A DNA stretch of 64,000 nucleotides, taken from the NCBI RefSeq assembly GCF_017831975.1, contig NZ_JAFDSS010000001.1, positions 372,001 to 436,000 on the forward strand. Reading direction: 5' to 3'. This document shows positions 27,524-36,169 of this stretch, piece after piece. The notes below the pieces were generated by a model. It saw only the letters and a program-made list of their open reading frames with translations, was not told the DNA's origin and made no database searches. The DNA is from Microbacterium terrae. Lineage in GTDB: Bacteria > Actinomycetota > Actinomycetes > Actinomycetales > Microbacteriaceae. The position numbers were made by a program, and so were the translations under genes. Every line of letters starts with the position of its first letter. Within the stretch, counting starts at the first letter, position 1.

Positions 27524-28123
27524 ATGCCATCTGTGCGCCCCTACCGAGTTGAAGACGCCGCCGACCTCGCCCGCATCTGCCTTGCCACCGCCGACAACGG
27601 CGGAGATGCGACCGGCCAGCTCGATGATGACGACATCCTCCCCGAGTTGTTCGTGCTCCCGTACGTCACCCGGCATCCCGACCTCGCGTTCATTCTGTGC
27701 TCCGACGACGACCGACCGATCGGTTATATCGTCGGCACGGATGACACGTCCGCGTTCGAAGCCTGGTTCGGCGCCGAGTGGTGGCCGCGTAACGCCCAGC
27801 GCTGGCCGATGCCGGCGTCGTTCACGACCCGAACTGCGGGGATGATCGCGTACGGCTACTCTCGCGGGCATGCGTCCGCGGCCGAGTTCGCGAAGTTCCC
27901 GGCCGAGCTGCACATCGATCTTCTGCCCGAAGGTCAGGGAGCGGGCTGGGGTCGGGTGCTGATCGGTCACCTCGCGGCCGCGCTGCGAGAGCGCGGCGTC
28001 GCCGGAGTTCGCGCCGGTGTGTCGAAGGAGAATCCGGGCGCCCTCGCGTTCTACCCCCGTGTGGGGTTCGAGAACATCGCGTCGGACGAGCGCAGTCAGA
28101 CGTTCGGTCTGCCCCTCGACTGA
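27524..28123 (+). CDS. GNAT family N-acetyltransferase
   Basis: A 199-residue protein. It opens with PYRVEDAADLARICL, typical of GNAT N-termini. The acetyl-CoA-binding segment PEGQGAGWGRVLIGHL (about residue 140) and the C-terminal NPGALAFYPRVGFEN complete the fold. The ATG at 27524 has no clear ribosome-binding site; a TACGCT element ends nine bases upstream, so a very short or absent leader is possible. The substrate is unknown; families with this layout include enzymes acting on amino sugars and proteins. Its stop directly abuts the stop of the convergent TetR gene. Confidence 0.88.
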   Translation: MPSVRPYRVEDAADLARICLATADNGGDATGQLDDDDILPELFVLPYVTRHPDLAFILCSDDDRPIGYIVGTDDTSAFEAWFGAEWWPRNAQRWPMPASFTTRTAGMIAYGYSRGHASAAEFAKFPAELHIDLLPEGQGAGWGRVLIGHLAAALRERGVAGVRAGVSKENPGALAFYPRVGFENIASDERSQTFGLPLD

Positions 28124-28717
28124 CTAGCCGGGAGGTGAGGGTCGAGCGGCAGCATCCAGCTCCGCGAACGCACGATCGAGGATCGTGCGCAGCGAATGGC
28201 TGTCGGTTCGGATCCAGCGTGCCCAACAGCGATCCAGCGCGGCGACGGCGGCCGTCGAGAGCACCTCGGCTGCGAAGGGTTCGGTTCCTCGCTCGGCTAG
28301 GACCTCGGCGAGCGCCTCGATCTGCGGTCCGCGTGCGCCCTGCAAGCGGGCGCCGACTGCGGGAATCGACTGGATGAGCCGCATCCGCTTGCGCTGGAGG
28401 TCGGGGGCGGCTTCGGCGGCGGTCACGGAGGGTTCGAAGGCCGCGCGCAGTTGTCGCCACGTCGATTCGCCCGAATCGCGTGGTGCGTCGCGCAGGGCAT
28501 CGGCGAACTGCGCTGTGGGGCCGAGCATTACGGAGACGATCACGTCGTCCTTGGACCCGAGGTGACGGAAGAAGGACGCGCGAGAGATGCCCAGGCTTCG
28601 GGCGAGTTCGTCGGCGGTGAGGTCGTCGTATCCGTGCTCGAGGATCACGGCGAAAGCCGCCGCGAGAAGCTCCGTGCGCATCGCCTCGTGGGCGCGAGCT
28701 CTGATCTCGGTTCTCAC
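28124..28717 (-). CDS. TetR family transcriptional regulator
   Basis: A 197-residue regulator with an N-terminal HTH at about residues 10-55: ELLAAAFAVILEHGYDD, then LTADELARSLGISRASFFRHLGSK. The GTG at 28717 has no visible ribosome-binding site, so a leaderless message is possible. It is divergent from an EmrB/QacA-type MFS pump gene 66 bp away. This is the classic arrangement of a local repressor of a drug or metabolite efflux pump, with the pump substrate as the likely inducer. Confidence 0.9.
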   Translation of the reverse strand: MRTEIRARAHEAMRTELLAAAFAVILEHGYDDLTADELARSLGISRASFFRHLGSKDDVIVSVMLGPTAQFADALRDAPRDSGESTWRQLRAAFEPSVTAAEAAPDLQRKRMRLIQSIPAVGARLQGARGPQIEALAEVLAERGTEPFAAEVLSTAAVAALDRCWARWIRTDSHSLRTILDRAFAELDAAARPSPPG

Positions 28718-28741
28718 GCGTGATAGCTTATCTGATACTGC

Positions 28742-28755
28742 GTCTCAAACTAGAC
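28742..28755. promoter_or_regulatory. Short inverted repeat in the TetR/MFS divergent gap
   Basis: GTCT-N6-AGAC lies midway between the divergent TetR and MFS starts. Location suits the TetR operator; the half-sites are short, so support is modest. Confidence 0.4.
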
Positions 28756-28783
28756 ACTTAGTCGCCACATATGGAGGTGCGCC

Positions 28784-30244
28784 ATGGTCGAGTCCGTCGT
28801 CGACACCGTCTACAGCAGAACACGTCAGAACCTGGTGGTCGCAGTGCTCGCGTTCGCCGGGATGGGGGCGTCGTTCATGCAGACGATCCTGATCCCCATC
28901 CAGGGCAGACTGCCGGAGCTGCTCGACGCTCCTGCCGCAGACACAGCGTGGGTCATCACGGCAACCCTGCTCGCATCGGCGATCGCGGTGCCGATCGCCG
29001 GAAAGCTCGGCGACATGTTCGGCAAGCGTCGGATCGCGTTGGTCCTGCTGGCGATACTGACGGTCGGATCGATCGTTTGTGCACTGTCGCCCGACCTGAT
29101 CTGGATGATCGTCGGGCGCGCGCTCCAGGGGATGGGCATGGGCGTCATCCCACTCGGGATCGCCCTCCTGCGTGATGTCGTGGACGCCTCCCGTCTCGGT
29201 ACTTCGATCGCGCTGGTCAGCGCGACGCTCGGTGTCGGCGGAGCGCTCGGGCTGCCGATCAGCGCATTGGTGACGGATCGCTTCGACTGGCACGTCCTCT
29301 TCGTCTTCGCAGCGGTCATCGCCTCGATCTCCCTGATCCTCGTCGTCGTGGCGGTCCCCGTCGCCGGCACCCCGGTCGGAGGACGCGTCGACCTGATCGG
29401 CGCGTTCGGGTTGAGCGTCGGCCTCGTCGGGCTGCTGCTGGCCGTCTCGCAGGGCAATACGTGGGGTTGGCTGTCGACGCCGACCTTGCTGAGTGCCGGC
29501 ATCGGCCTCCTCGCGCTGATGCTGCTGGTCTGGTACGAGCTGTCCACAGCCAATCCGCTCATCGATGTGCGCGTGAGCCTACGGCCCGCTGTGCTCACAA
29601 CGAATATCTCGTCAGTCGCGATGGGGTTCGCACTGTTCTCATCGAGCATCGCCTTTCCGCAGTTGCTTCAGGTGCCTGAATCCGCCGGAGGCCTGGGTAT
29701 GGAACTGCTCCCCGCGAGTCTGCTGCTCGTGCCGTCGGGACTCGCGATGCTCGCGATGTCGCCAATCGCGGGTCGCATCCAACGGATCGCCGGGCCGAAG
29801 CCGCTTCTGGTCGCGGGAGCGCTGGTGCTCGTCGTCGCCTACGCGGTCAGCGCGTTCGTCCCGCTGCATGCGTGGACGATCGCGGTCATCAATGCTGTGA
29901 TCGGCGCAGGCGTGGGGCTGGGTTACGCCGCGATGCCGGCACTCATCATGGGTGCGGTTCCCGTGAGCGAGACCGGGGCGGCGAATGGTCTCAACACGCT
30001 CATGCGATCGTTCGGAACCACGGTCGCGGCGGCCGTCGTCGGAGCGATCCTGGCCGGGGCATCGGGCAGTGATGTCGCCGGATCGTTCCAGGTCGTCTTC
30101 ATCCTCGGGCTCGTCGCAGCAGCAGTCAGCGCCGGGGTGGCGCTGCTGATCCCGAGAGCACGCCTGGTTCGAGGAACGCCGGCGGGTGATGTGCCTGCCG
30201 ACACTGCGGTCAGGGCTGCCGTCGAAACCGTGTCCGCGAGATAA
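28784..30244 (+). CDS. MFS drug-efflux transporter (DHA2, EmrB/QacA type)
   Basis: A 486-residue membrane protein with about fourteen hydrophobic segments, as expected for the DHA2 group. Features include AWVITATLLASAIAVPIAGKLGD, split here into the TM2 region and the TM2-TM3 loop GDMFGKRR, and the antiporter-type motif GVGGALGLPIS in TM5. The ATG at 28784 has a GGAGG site. It is divergent from a TetR repressor. The probable role is proton-driven export of toxic compounds, possibly plant aglycones freed by the glycosidases of this region (inference). Confidence 0.9.
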   Translation: MVESVVDTVYSRTRQNLVVAVLAFAGMGASFMQTILIPIQGRLPELLDAPAADTAWVITATLLASAIAVPIAGKLGDMFGKRRIALVLLAILTVGSIVCALSPDLIWMIVGRALQGMGMGVIPLGIALLRDVVDASRLGTSIALVSATLGVGGALGLPISALVTDRFDWHVLFVFAAVIASISLILVVVAVPVAGTPVGGRVDLIGAFGLSVGLVGLLLAVSQGNTWGWLSTPTLLSAGIGLLALMLLVWYELSTANPLIDVRVSLRPAVLTTNISSVAMGFALFSSSIAFPQLLQVPESAGGLGMELLPASLLLVPSGLAMLAMSPIAGRIQRIAGPKPLLVAGALVLVVAYAVSAFVPLHAWTIAVINAVIGAGVGLGYAAMPALIMGAVPVSETGAANGLNTLMRSFGTTVAAAVVGAILAGASGSDVAGSFQVVFILGLVAAAVSAGVALLIPRARLVRGTPAGDVPADTAVRAAVETVSAR

Positions 30245-30300
30245 CCTGAGCCTCCCCGCCAAGTGCACCGCCAGTTCAGCCGGTGCCCGTGTCACGCTGC

Positions 30301-30760
30301 TCAGAAGGAGTACACCACGCATCGGCTGATGCCCGAACTCTCGTCCTCCGCAGCGATCGGCAACCAGCCGGTCGCAGCGTGACCTCGAGTTGGATGCATC
30401 CACGCCGACCCCGCGAGCGACTCGTCACCGTTGAGGCGTCGACACGGCCTCAGGTCCCCGTTCTCGACACTCAACTCGTCGACGGTGGGGATCCCGATGC
30501 GTGCGCCGTCGCCCGCGATGGGTTCGAGGGAGAAGCCGCGCCCGACCGCGAGACACTCGTCGGCGCCCGTGCGCACGACCACGCCGCATCAGTGATGGCG
30601 CCACCGCTCCGACCGGGCCGGAGTCCACGCCGAACGGCGAGGCGCCGAAGGCTCCGTGCGCGTCGACTTCCAGCATGACGCGCGCGGCGCCCGTGTCGTC
30701 GCGGCGCATCTCAGGAATCAGCAGGGCGTCGTCGTTGGCAGCCGACCAGCGTCGGCACGG
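30301..30760 (-). pseudogene. Remnant of a GH35-like beta-galactosidase (DUF5597 tail)
   Basis: Two short pieces in different frames on the minus strand look like parts of one lost gene. The upstream piece (about 30760-30590) reads ALLIPEMRRDDTGAARVML and ASPFGVDSG, typical of the end of the catalytic region of GH35-type enzymes with a DUF5597 tail. The downstream piece (30582-30301) begins VVRTGADECLAVGRGFSLEP and ends with NGDES...SRCVVYSF, matching the C-terminal end of such proteins. The middle is deleted, the N-terminal two thirds are absent, and the frame is broken. It fills the gap between the MFS gene and the GH3 gene; no other gene is seen there. Confidence 0.6.
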
Positions 30761-30764
30761 GAGC

Positions 30765-33158
30765 TCAGCCGACGGTGACGACGCTGAGGAACGAGCGCTC
30801 GCCGCTCTTCAGGGGCAGCCGTGCACCGGTCACTTCGATCTCGGTCGCGAGTGCTGGGGTCTCGGAATCGAATCCCATCCACAGCTTCAGGGGGCCGGGA
30901 TCGACGGTGAAGGCGCCGTCGAGTGCTGTGTAGCCGAACTGGCGTGCCTGCACCTCGAATGACACGCGGACCGAGGCCGAGGCATCCAGCTCGACCCGCT
31001 GGAAGCCCGCCAGCTGCTGCGCGGGGCGGGTGACGCCGAGGCCGAAGGCGCCCGCGTACAGCTGTACCACCGTCGCGCCGGCGCGCCCGCCGGTGTTCCG
31101 GACCGTCGCGCTGATCCGCACGGACCCGTCGGTCGTCATCGTGCGGTCGGCCTCGAGATCGATCAGCTCGAATGACGTGAAGCTCTCGCCGCGGGCGAAC
31201 CCGTAGAGCGGGGTGGCCTCCGTGTCGAGGTAGTGGTGCGTGACGTCCGGCGGAAGCGGCTTGCGGTAGCCGGTGCCGCTGCGCTGATGGTGATAGACCG
31301 GGATCTGACCAGGGGAGCGCGGGATGCTGTACGCGAGCTTTCCGCTGGGATTCACCTCGCCGAACAGCACGTCCGCGACGGCATCCGGTCCGAACGGACC
31401 GCCGAAGGGCGCGACGACGAGTGCGCGCGACGCGCGCACGGACTCGGGCAGGACATAGGCCCGACCCTGCGTGAGCACGGTGACCACGGGTGTCCCGGTC
31501 GCAGCGACCGCGTCGGCGAGTCGCGTCTGGGCCGCGGGCAGCGAGATGTCGGCCGAGTCGCTGCCTTCACCCTCCGTCCGCTCACCGTTGAACCAGAGAC
31601 TCGCGCCACCCAGCGCCAGGATCACGATGTCGGCGCCGTCGGCAGTGGCGACCGCGCGGTCGAACTCTGCGTCCGTGAGGTCCGCGGTCAGTGAGGCTCC
31701 GCGCTCGACGACGACCGACGCAGCCCGCTCGGCCAGGACCTCGCCAAGCGACCGGGCGCCGAGGCGGTCGCGCACGTAGTGCTCTCCCGGGCCGCCGGCG
31801 AACACGGTATTGTTCCACTCGACCATGGCCGGGTCGACGCCGATCATGTTTCCCATGCCGCCCGACGACATGTGCACCATCATGTCTCGGAACGCGGGGT
31901 AGGAGTACGTCGCGAACTGGTTCACGACGTTGTCGGCGTGGGGCCCGATGACCGCGATCTTCGCGCTGGGGGACAGCGGAAGGATGCCGTCGTTCTCGAG
32001 CATGACCACCGACCTGCGGGCGAGTTCGCGCGAGACGTCGACGCCCTCGGCGGCGACGGAGGCGACATCGATGCGCTCGTGCGGATAGGGATTCTCGAAG
32101 AGGCCGATGCGGAACTTTGCAGTGAGCACCCGGTGCACGGCGGTGTCGAGATCCGCCACATCGGCGCGACCGGCTTCCACCTCGGCGGCGAGCGCCTCAC
32201 CGAAGCCGAACGGCACGGGGAACTCGGTGTCGAGTCCCGCGTGGATCGCGAGCCGGCCCGCTTCCCCGGGGGTGAGAGCCGCGCGCTGTCGATCGACGAA
32301 CTGCTCGATCGTGCCGTAGTCGGCTGAGACGAACCCGTCGAAGCCGAACGTCTCGCGCAGCAGGTCGGTGAGAACGGCGCGGGATGCCCCGGCGGGGACG
32401 GCATCGACATCGCTGTACGAGTTCATGACCGACTGCAGATTCGCCAGGTGGATCGCGGCTTCGAAAGCGAAGCCGTGGAGGTCGCGGGTGCGACGAGACC
32501 CTCCCTCGTAGGCGGCGAGGTTGCTGCCGCCCTCGGGAGCGCCGTATCCGATGAAGTGCTTGGCGGTGGCGATGACACCCTGCGTGAGGTCGTCGGACTG
32601 GAGCCCTCGGACGAACGCCACACCCATCGCGGCCGTGAGGTAGGGATCCTCGCCGAAGGTCTCGTGCACCCGGCCCCAGCGGGGATCCAGGCCGAGGTCG
32701 AGGTTGGGCGACAGGGCATGACGCACGCCCACCCTGGTCATCTGACGACGGATGACGTCGGTCATGGCCTCGACGAGATCGGGGCTCCAGGTGGCGGCGA
32801 GGCCTGTGGGTGTCGGGAAGACCATGTGCCCGCCCGAGAGGAATCCGCTCAGCGCCTCCGCCTGCACGAGCATGGGGATGCCCAGGCGGGTCTCCTCGAT
32901 CGCCACACGCTGCAGTCCGCCCACCGTGGCCGCCATCGACTGCGGGTCGTCGACGCCGAAGTTGCAGATGAATCCGGCGCCCCGCTGCACGTACGAGTCG
33001 GCCGCCGCGACGCGCTGTCCGGCCGAATCGACATAGTTCCACGGCGCGATCGAGGTGATCTGGAATGCCTTCTCGCGCAGCGTCATCGCGCCCAGCAGGG
33101 CGGTGGCGCGCTTCTCGGGGCTCAGCGATGCGTCCAGATGGGTGTGCATGGTGCTCAC
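30765..33158 (-). CDS. Glycoside hydrolase family 3 (beta-xylosidase/glucosidase-like)
   Basis: A 797-residue GH3 enzyme without signal peptide. The barrel contains TAKHFIGYGAPEGG, and the nucleophile is Asp near residue 280 in FVSADYGTIEQF. The second domain and the fibronectin-III-like tail (QLAGFQRVELDASASVR) are complete. The GTG at 33158 has an AAGGA site; an ATG three codons later is an alternative. It is divergent from the LacI regulator, with an operator-like palindrome at 33261-33276 in the shared gap, so it is likely induced with the LacI regulon. The three GH3 enzymes of the window differ in their active-site context and probably in linkage or sugar preference. Confidence 0.93.
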   Translation of the reverse strand: MSTMHTHLDASLSPEKRATALLGAMTLREKAFQITSIAPWNYVDSAGQRVAAADSYVQRGAGFICNFGVDDPQSMAATVGGLQRVAIEETRLGIPMLVQAEALSGFLSGGHMVFPTPTGLAATWSPDLVEAMTDVIRRQMTRVGVRHALSPNLDLGLDPRWGRVHETFGEDPYLTAAMGVAFVRGLQSDDLTQGVIATAKHFIGYGAPEGGSNLAAYEGGSRRTRDLHGFAFEAAIHLANLQSVMNSYSDVDAVPAGASRAVLTDLLRETFGFDGFVSADYGTIEQFVDRQRAALTPGEAGRLAIHAGLDTEFPVPFGFGEALAAEVEAGRADVADLDTAVHRVLTAKFRIGLFENPYPHERIDVASVAAEGVDVSRELARRSVVMLENDGILPLSPSAKIAVIGPHADNVVNQFATYSYPAFRDMMVHMSSGGMGNMIGVDPAMVEWNNTVFAGGPGEHYVRDRLGARSLGEVLAERAASVVVERGASLTADLTDAEFDRAVATADGADIVILALGGASLWFNGERTEGEGSDSADISLPAAQTRLADAVAATGTPVVTVLTQGRAYVLPESVRASRALVVAPFGGPFGPDAVADVLFGEVNPSGKLAYSIPRSPGQIPVYHHQRSGTGYRKPLPPDVTHHYLDTEATPLYGFARGESFTSFELIDLEADRTMTTDGSVRISATVRNTGGRAGATVVQLYAGAFGLGVTRPAQQLAGFQRVELDASASVRVSFEVQARQFGYTALDGAFTVDPGPLKLWMGFDSETPALATEIEVTGARLPLKSGERSFLSVVTVG

Positions 33159-33260
33159 GGGGGTCCTTGCCTGCGGTGCGGGGTGGATGTGGGAGGTCGG
33201 TTCGCGTGAAGGTGCTCCGTGTGCACCTGCGCGGTTTCGTGCCGGTGTTGCCTCCAGCTT

Positions 33261-33276
33261 TGGAGAACGTTATACA
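33261..33276. promoter_or_regulatory. LacI-type operator in the GH3/LacI divergent gap
   Basis: TGGAGAACGTTATACA matches TAGAGAACGTTCTCTA at 12 of 16 positions. On the minus strand its flank contains TATAAC, a possible -10 of the GH3 gene. A weaker copy of the AACGTT core lies at 33312-33317, next to the LacI ribosome-binding site. Confidence 0.65.
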
Positions 33277-33333
33277 GAATAGCGGGCGCGGCTGCCACTG
33301 CGGTATCCGCTAACGTTTTGGACGGAGGATCAC

Positions 33334-34377
33334 GTGGTTTCAGCTCAGCCGATAGATGGCGCGAAGCGCAAGCGTGCGACCATCGTCGATGTCGCGAAGC
33401 ATGCGGGCGTGTCGACTGCGTCCGCCTCCAAGGTGCTGCGCAACGCGTATGGTGTGAGCGACTCGATGCGCGAACGCGTCCAGCGGTCGATGGACGAACT
33501 CGGATACCGGCCGCACAAGCTCGCGCGCGGGATGCGGGGGAGCACGTACACCATCGGCATGATGGTGTCGGACATCGACAACCCGTTCTTCAGCGTCATC
33601 GCAGACGGGCTGCGAGGAGTGGTGCATCCTCAGAGCTACGAGGTGCTCATCTCGACCGCCGGGTACGATGCCGCATCTCAGAACCAGGCCATCGAGGCGC
33701 TGGTCGATCACCAGATGGACGGGCTGATCCTCGTCGCCCCGCTCGTGTCGAACGATGACCTCGAGCGAGTTGCGCGCGAACTCCCCGTGGTGGTCGTCGG
33801 TCGCCATACGAGTGCCGCTGGCCTGGATTCCGTATCCGGCGATGACCGGGTCGGCGCGGCACTCGCGGTCGAGCATCTCGTCGAGATCGGACACCGACGC
33901 ATCGCCTTCGTCGCGAATCATCAGACCGATCCCGAGTCGGATCGACCGGAGAGCTATCGCCTCGAGGGCTTCCTCGACGCGATGGGGCGGCACGGTCTCG
34001 CGGCGGCGGCCACGATCATCGACTCAACCTGGACTCTCGAGGGGGGCAGAGAGGCAGTGCATCGTATCGACGCTCAGGATGAGCCGCCGACTGCCGTCTT
34101 CGCCGGGGCCGACATCACTGCTCTCGGCATTCTGAGCGAACTCTGGGACAATCACCGGCAGGTCCCCGCCGCGTTCTCGCTCGTCGGCTACGACAACTCT
34201 CGGATCTCCGCGATCGGGCCCATTGCGCTGACGACGGTCGATCAGTCGGGCGACATCATGGGGCGAGAGGCCGGCCGTCTGCTGCTCGAGCGCATCGCAG
34301 GTCGGGTGGAGAGCGAGCATCTCCTTCTCGAGCCGCGATTGGTTGCGCGGTCGACGACTGCGCCGCCCGCCGTGTAA
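33334..34377 (+). CDS. LacI family transcriptional regulator
   Basis: A 347-residue LacI protein. The HTH (about residues 10-32) reads ATIVDVAKHAGVSTASASKVL and is followed by the hinge helix region YRPHKLARGMRG. The periplasmic-binding-protein-like effector domain fills the rest (TIGMMVSDIDNPFFSVIADG). GTG at 33334 has GGAGGA upstream. Palindromes with the LacI-type central CG (AACGTT core) lie in its own promoter and before three other operons, so it probably senses an imported sugar and derepresses both ABC transporters, GH3, GH78/GH43 and GH116. A terminator hairpin follows. Confidence 0.92.
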   Translation: MVSAQPIDGAKRKRATIVDVAKHAGVSTASASKVLRNAYGVSDSMRERVQRSMDELGYRPHKLARGMRGSTYTIGMMVSDIDNPFFSVIADGLRGVVHPQSYEVLISTAGYDAASQNQAIEALVDHQMDGLILVAPLVSNDDLERVARELPVVVVGRHTSAAGLDSVSGDDRVGAALAVEHLVEIGHRRIAFVANHQTDPESDRPESYRLEGFLDAMGRHGLAAAATIIDSTWTLEGGREAVHRIDAQDEPPTAVFAGADITALGILSELWDNHRQVPAAFSLVGYDNSRISAIGPIALTTVDQSGDIMGREAGRLLLERIAGRVESEHLLLEPRLVARSTTAPPAV

Positions 34378-34378
34378 G

Positions 34379-34405
34379 GCCTTCCGTCGGATGGCGACGG
34401 GAGGC
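34379..34405 (+). terminator. Terminator hairpin after the LacI gene
   Basis: Arms GCCTTCCGTCG and CGACGGGAGGC flank a 5-base loop and pair over 11 bp with one G-T pair. It separates the LacI gene from the second ABC operon. Confidence 0.7.
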
Positions 34406-34449
34406 TTCGCTCCGCACCGACGTTCCCGGCACTGGTGACAAAATCGTTA

Positions 34450-34465
34450 TAGAGAACGTTCTATT
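34450..34465. promoter_or_regulatory. LacI-type operator upstream of the second ABC operon (distal)
   Basis: TAGAGAACGTTCTATT matches the palindrome TAGAGAACGTTCTCTA at 14 of 16 positions and lies just upstream of the -35 of the promoter at 34471-34499. Confidence 0.75.
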
Positions 34466-34470
34466 CTCAC

Positions 34471-34499
34471 TTGCCATGAGTCGACGCGATGCGTACGAT
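34471..34499 (+). promoter_or_regulatory. Promoter of the second ABC-GH78-GH43 operon
   Basis: TTGCCA (34471-34476), 17-base spacer, TACGAT (34494-34499). It is framed on both sides by operators whose centres are 58 bp apart, an arrangement that suits repression by one tetramer or two dimers. Confidence 0.65.
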
Positions 34500-34507
34500 C
34501 ATTCTCG

Positions 34508-34523
34508 TGTAGAACGTTCTCTA
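34508..34523. promoter_or_regulatory. LacI-type operator upstream of the second ABC operon (proximal)
   Basis: TGTAGAACGTTCTCTA matches the consensus at 14 of 16 positions and covers the expected transcription start. A further AACGTT core at 34523-34528 is displaced by one helical turn. Confidence 0.75.
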
Positions 34524-34612
34524 ACGTTTCAGCATGACGTTGGAGTCCCGACGGTCTGCACAACCCCGGCTCTAGGGAGAGCTGGCATTGCACCACCTAC
34601 AAAGGAGTACAC

Positions 34613-36145
34613 ATGAACCACCTGCATGGTCGTCGTGCAGCGGGCGTCGTGTCGGTTGCAATCGTGGGGGCGCTCGCCCTCGCGGGTTGCTCCGGCGGTG
34701 GGTCGGCAGACCCGAGCGCCTCGGCTGACAAAGAGACCCTGACGCTCGCGATGAGCCAGGACATCGAAGGCTTCGACCCCCGAATCCAGCCCGCCTACCA
34801 GAACTGGCCGGCAGACGCCGTCTGGGACCGCCTCGTCAAGTGCGATGCGTCTGCGCAGCTCGAGGAGGACATCGCCGAGTCGTGGGAGATGCTCCCCGAC
34901 AACACCGGTATCACCGCTCACCTTCGCGACGGACTCACGTTCTCGGACGGCTCCGTGCTGGATGCTGAGGACATCAAAGCTGCCTACGAGTACATGGGCC
35001 AGCCCGAGAGTTCGCGTGCTGCGGACTACGAGGACCTCATCATCACCATCGATGACCCTCTGACGATCACGCTCGAGTGGCCCGAGCCGCAGGCGACCGT
35101 TCGCACTCTCATCTGCGACATCCCGGTCACGAGCGCCGACTACCTCGCTTCGGGCGAGTACCTCGACGAGCCGCTCGGATCGGGCCCCTACGTCATCGAC
35201 ATGGACAAGACGACGGTCGGCTCCGAGTACGTCTACACCAAGAACGCAGACCACTGGAACGCGGATCACTACCCCTACGAGAACCTCGTCGTGAAGGTGC
35301 TCGAGGACGAGTCGGCCATGGTGTCAGCGCTCAAGACCGGCCAGGTCGCCGGTGGCCTCGTGACCGATCAGGCCCGTGCGGAGGCTGAGGCCTCCGGACT
35401 GGAGATCAAGGACTTCCAGGGGCAGACCGTTCGCATCCTGCTCACCGACCACAACGGCGAGGTCTACCCGGCTCTCGCCGACGTGCGAGTTCGCCAGGCG
35501 ATGAACATGGTCTTCGACAAGGAAGCCATTGCCGAGTCGATCTACCTCGGCAACGCTGAGCCGACCGCTCAGTACTTCCGCCAGGGAACCGAGGCGTACA
35601 TCGAGGACCTCGAAGACCCGTACCCGTACGACGTCGAGGCGGCAAAGGCCCTGATGGCGGAGGCGGGCTACGCCGACGGGTTCGACATCGAGCTTCCGTC
35701 GCTGGACAGCAACCTCGCGCACATCATGCCGTACGTGATCGAGCAGCTCGGTCAGATCAACATCCGCGCGACGGAGAAGGTTCTGACCGGTGCGACCGCG
35801 ATCGACGACCTGCTCTCGGGGACCTACCCCGTGATCCTCTTCGAGCTGGGCAACCTCGGTGACTCGACGTTCCAGATCTACATCGAGGACTACAACGAGG
35901 GCTGGTGGAACGTCTCGCACCAGCCGGACGAGTTCGTCGACTCGAGCTACGAGAAGCTCGCGACTGCTTCCGCGGAGGAGAGCGCGACCATCCAGCAGGA
36001 GATCAACCAGTACACGATCGACAACGCCTGGCAGGTGCCGCTGGTCTACAAGGGCACGCACTTCGCATACGACGCCGATCTGGTCTCGGTTCCCACCGAC
36101 TCCGACATCGAGGCGCTCGCGCCGAAGCTGCGCGACTTCCAGTAA
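34613..36145 (+). CDS. ABC transporter substrate-binding lipoprotein (peptide/oligosaccharide type)
   Basis: A 510-residue SBP_bac_5 family protein, paralogous to the one at 21505. The signal has basic start HGRR, a hydrophobic stretch and lipobox LAGC, so it is a lipid-anchored extracellular receptor. Family features such as LAEDIAESWEM-like and DGLTFSDGSVLDAEDIKAA are visible. ATG at 34613 is preceded by AAAGGAG. It heads an operon with permease, fused permease-ATPase, ATPase, GH78 and GH43 genes, so its ligand is probably a rhamnose- or arabinose/xylose-bearing oligosaccharide or glycoside (inference). Controlled by a promoter between two LacI-type operators. Confidence 0.92.
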   Translation: MNHLHGRRAAGVVSVAIVGALALAGCSGGGSADPSASADKETLTLAMSQDIEGFDPRIQPAYQNWPADAVWDRLVKCDASAQLEEDIAESWEMLPDNTGITAHLRDGLTFSDGSVLDAEDIKAAYEYMGQPESSRAADYEDLIITIDDPLTITLEWPEPQATVRTLICDIPVTSADYLASGEYLDEPLGSGPYVIDMDKTTVGSEYVYTKNADHWNADHYPYENLVVKVLEDESAMVSALKTGQVAGGLVTDQARAEAEASGLEIKDFQGQTVRILLTDHNGEVYPALADVRVRQAMNMVFDKEAIAESIYLGNAEPTAQYFRQGTEAYIEDLEDPYPYDVEAAKALMAEAGYADGFDIELPSLDSNLAHIMPYVIEQLGQINIRATEKVLTGATAIDDLLSGTYPVILFELGNLGDSTFQIYIEDYNEGWWNVSHQPDEFVDSSYEKLATASAEESATIQQEINQYTIDNAWQVPLVYKGTHFAYDADLVSVPTDSDIEALAPKLRDFQ

Positions 36146-36169
36146 GACGCCGACGGGAAAGGCCGAGCT

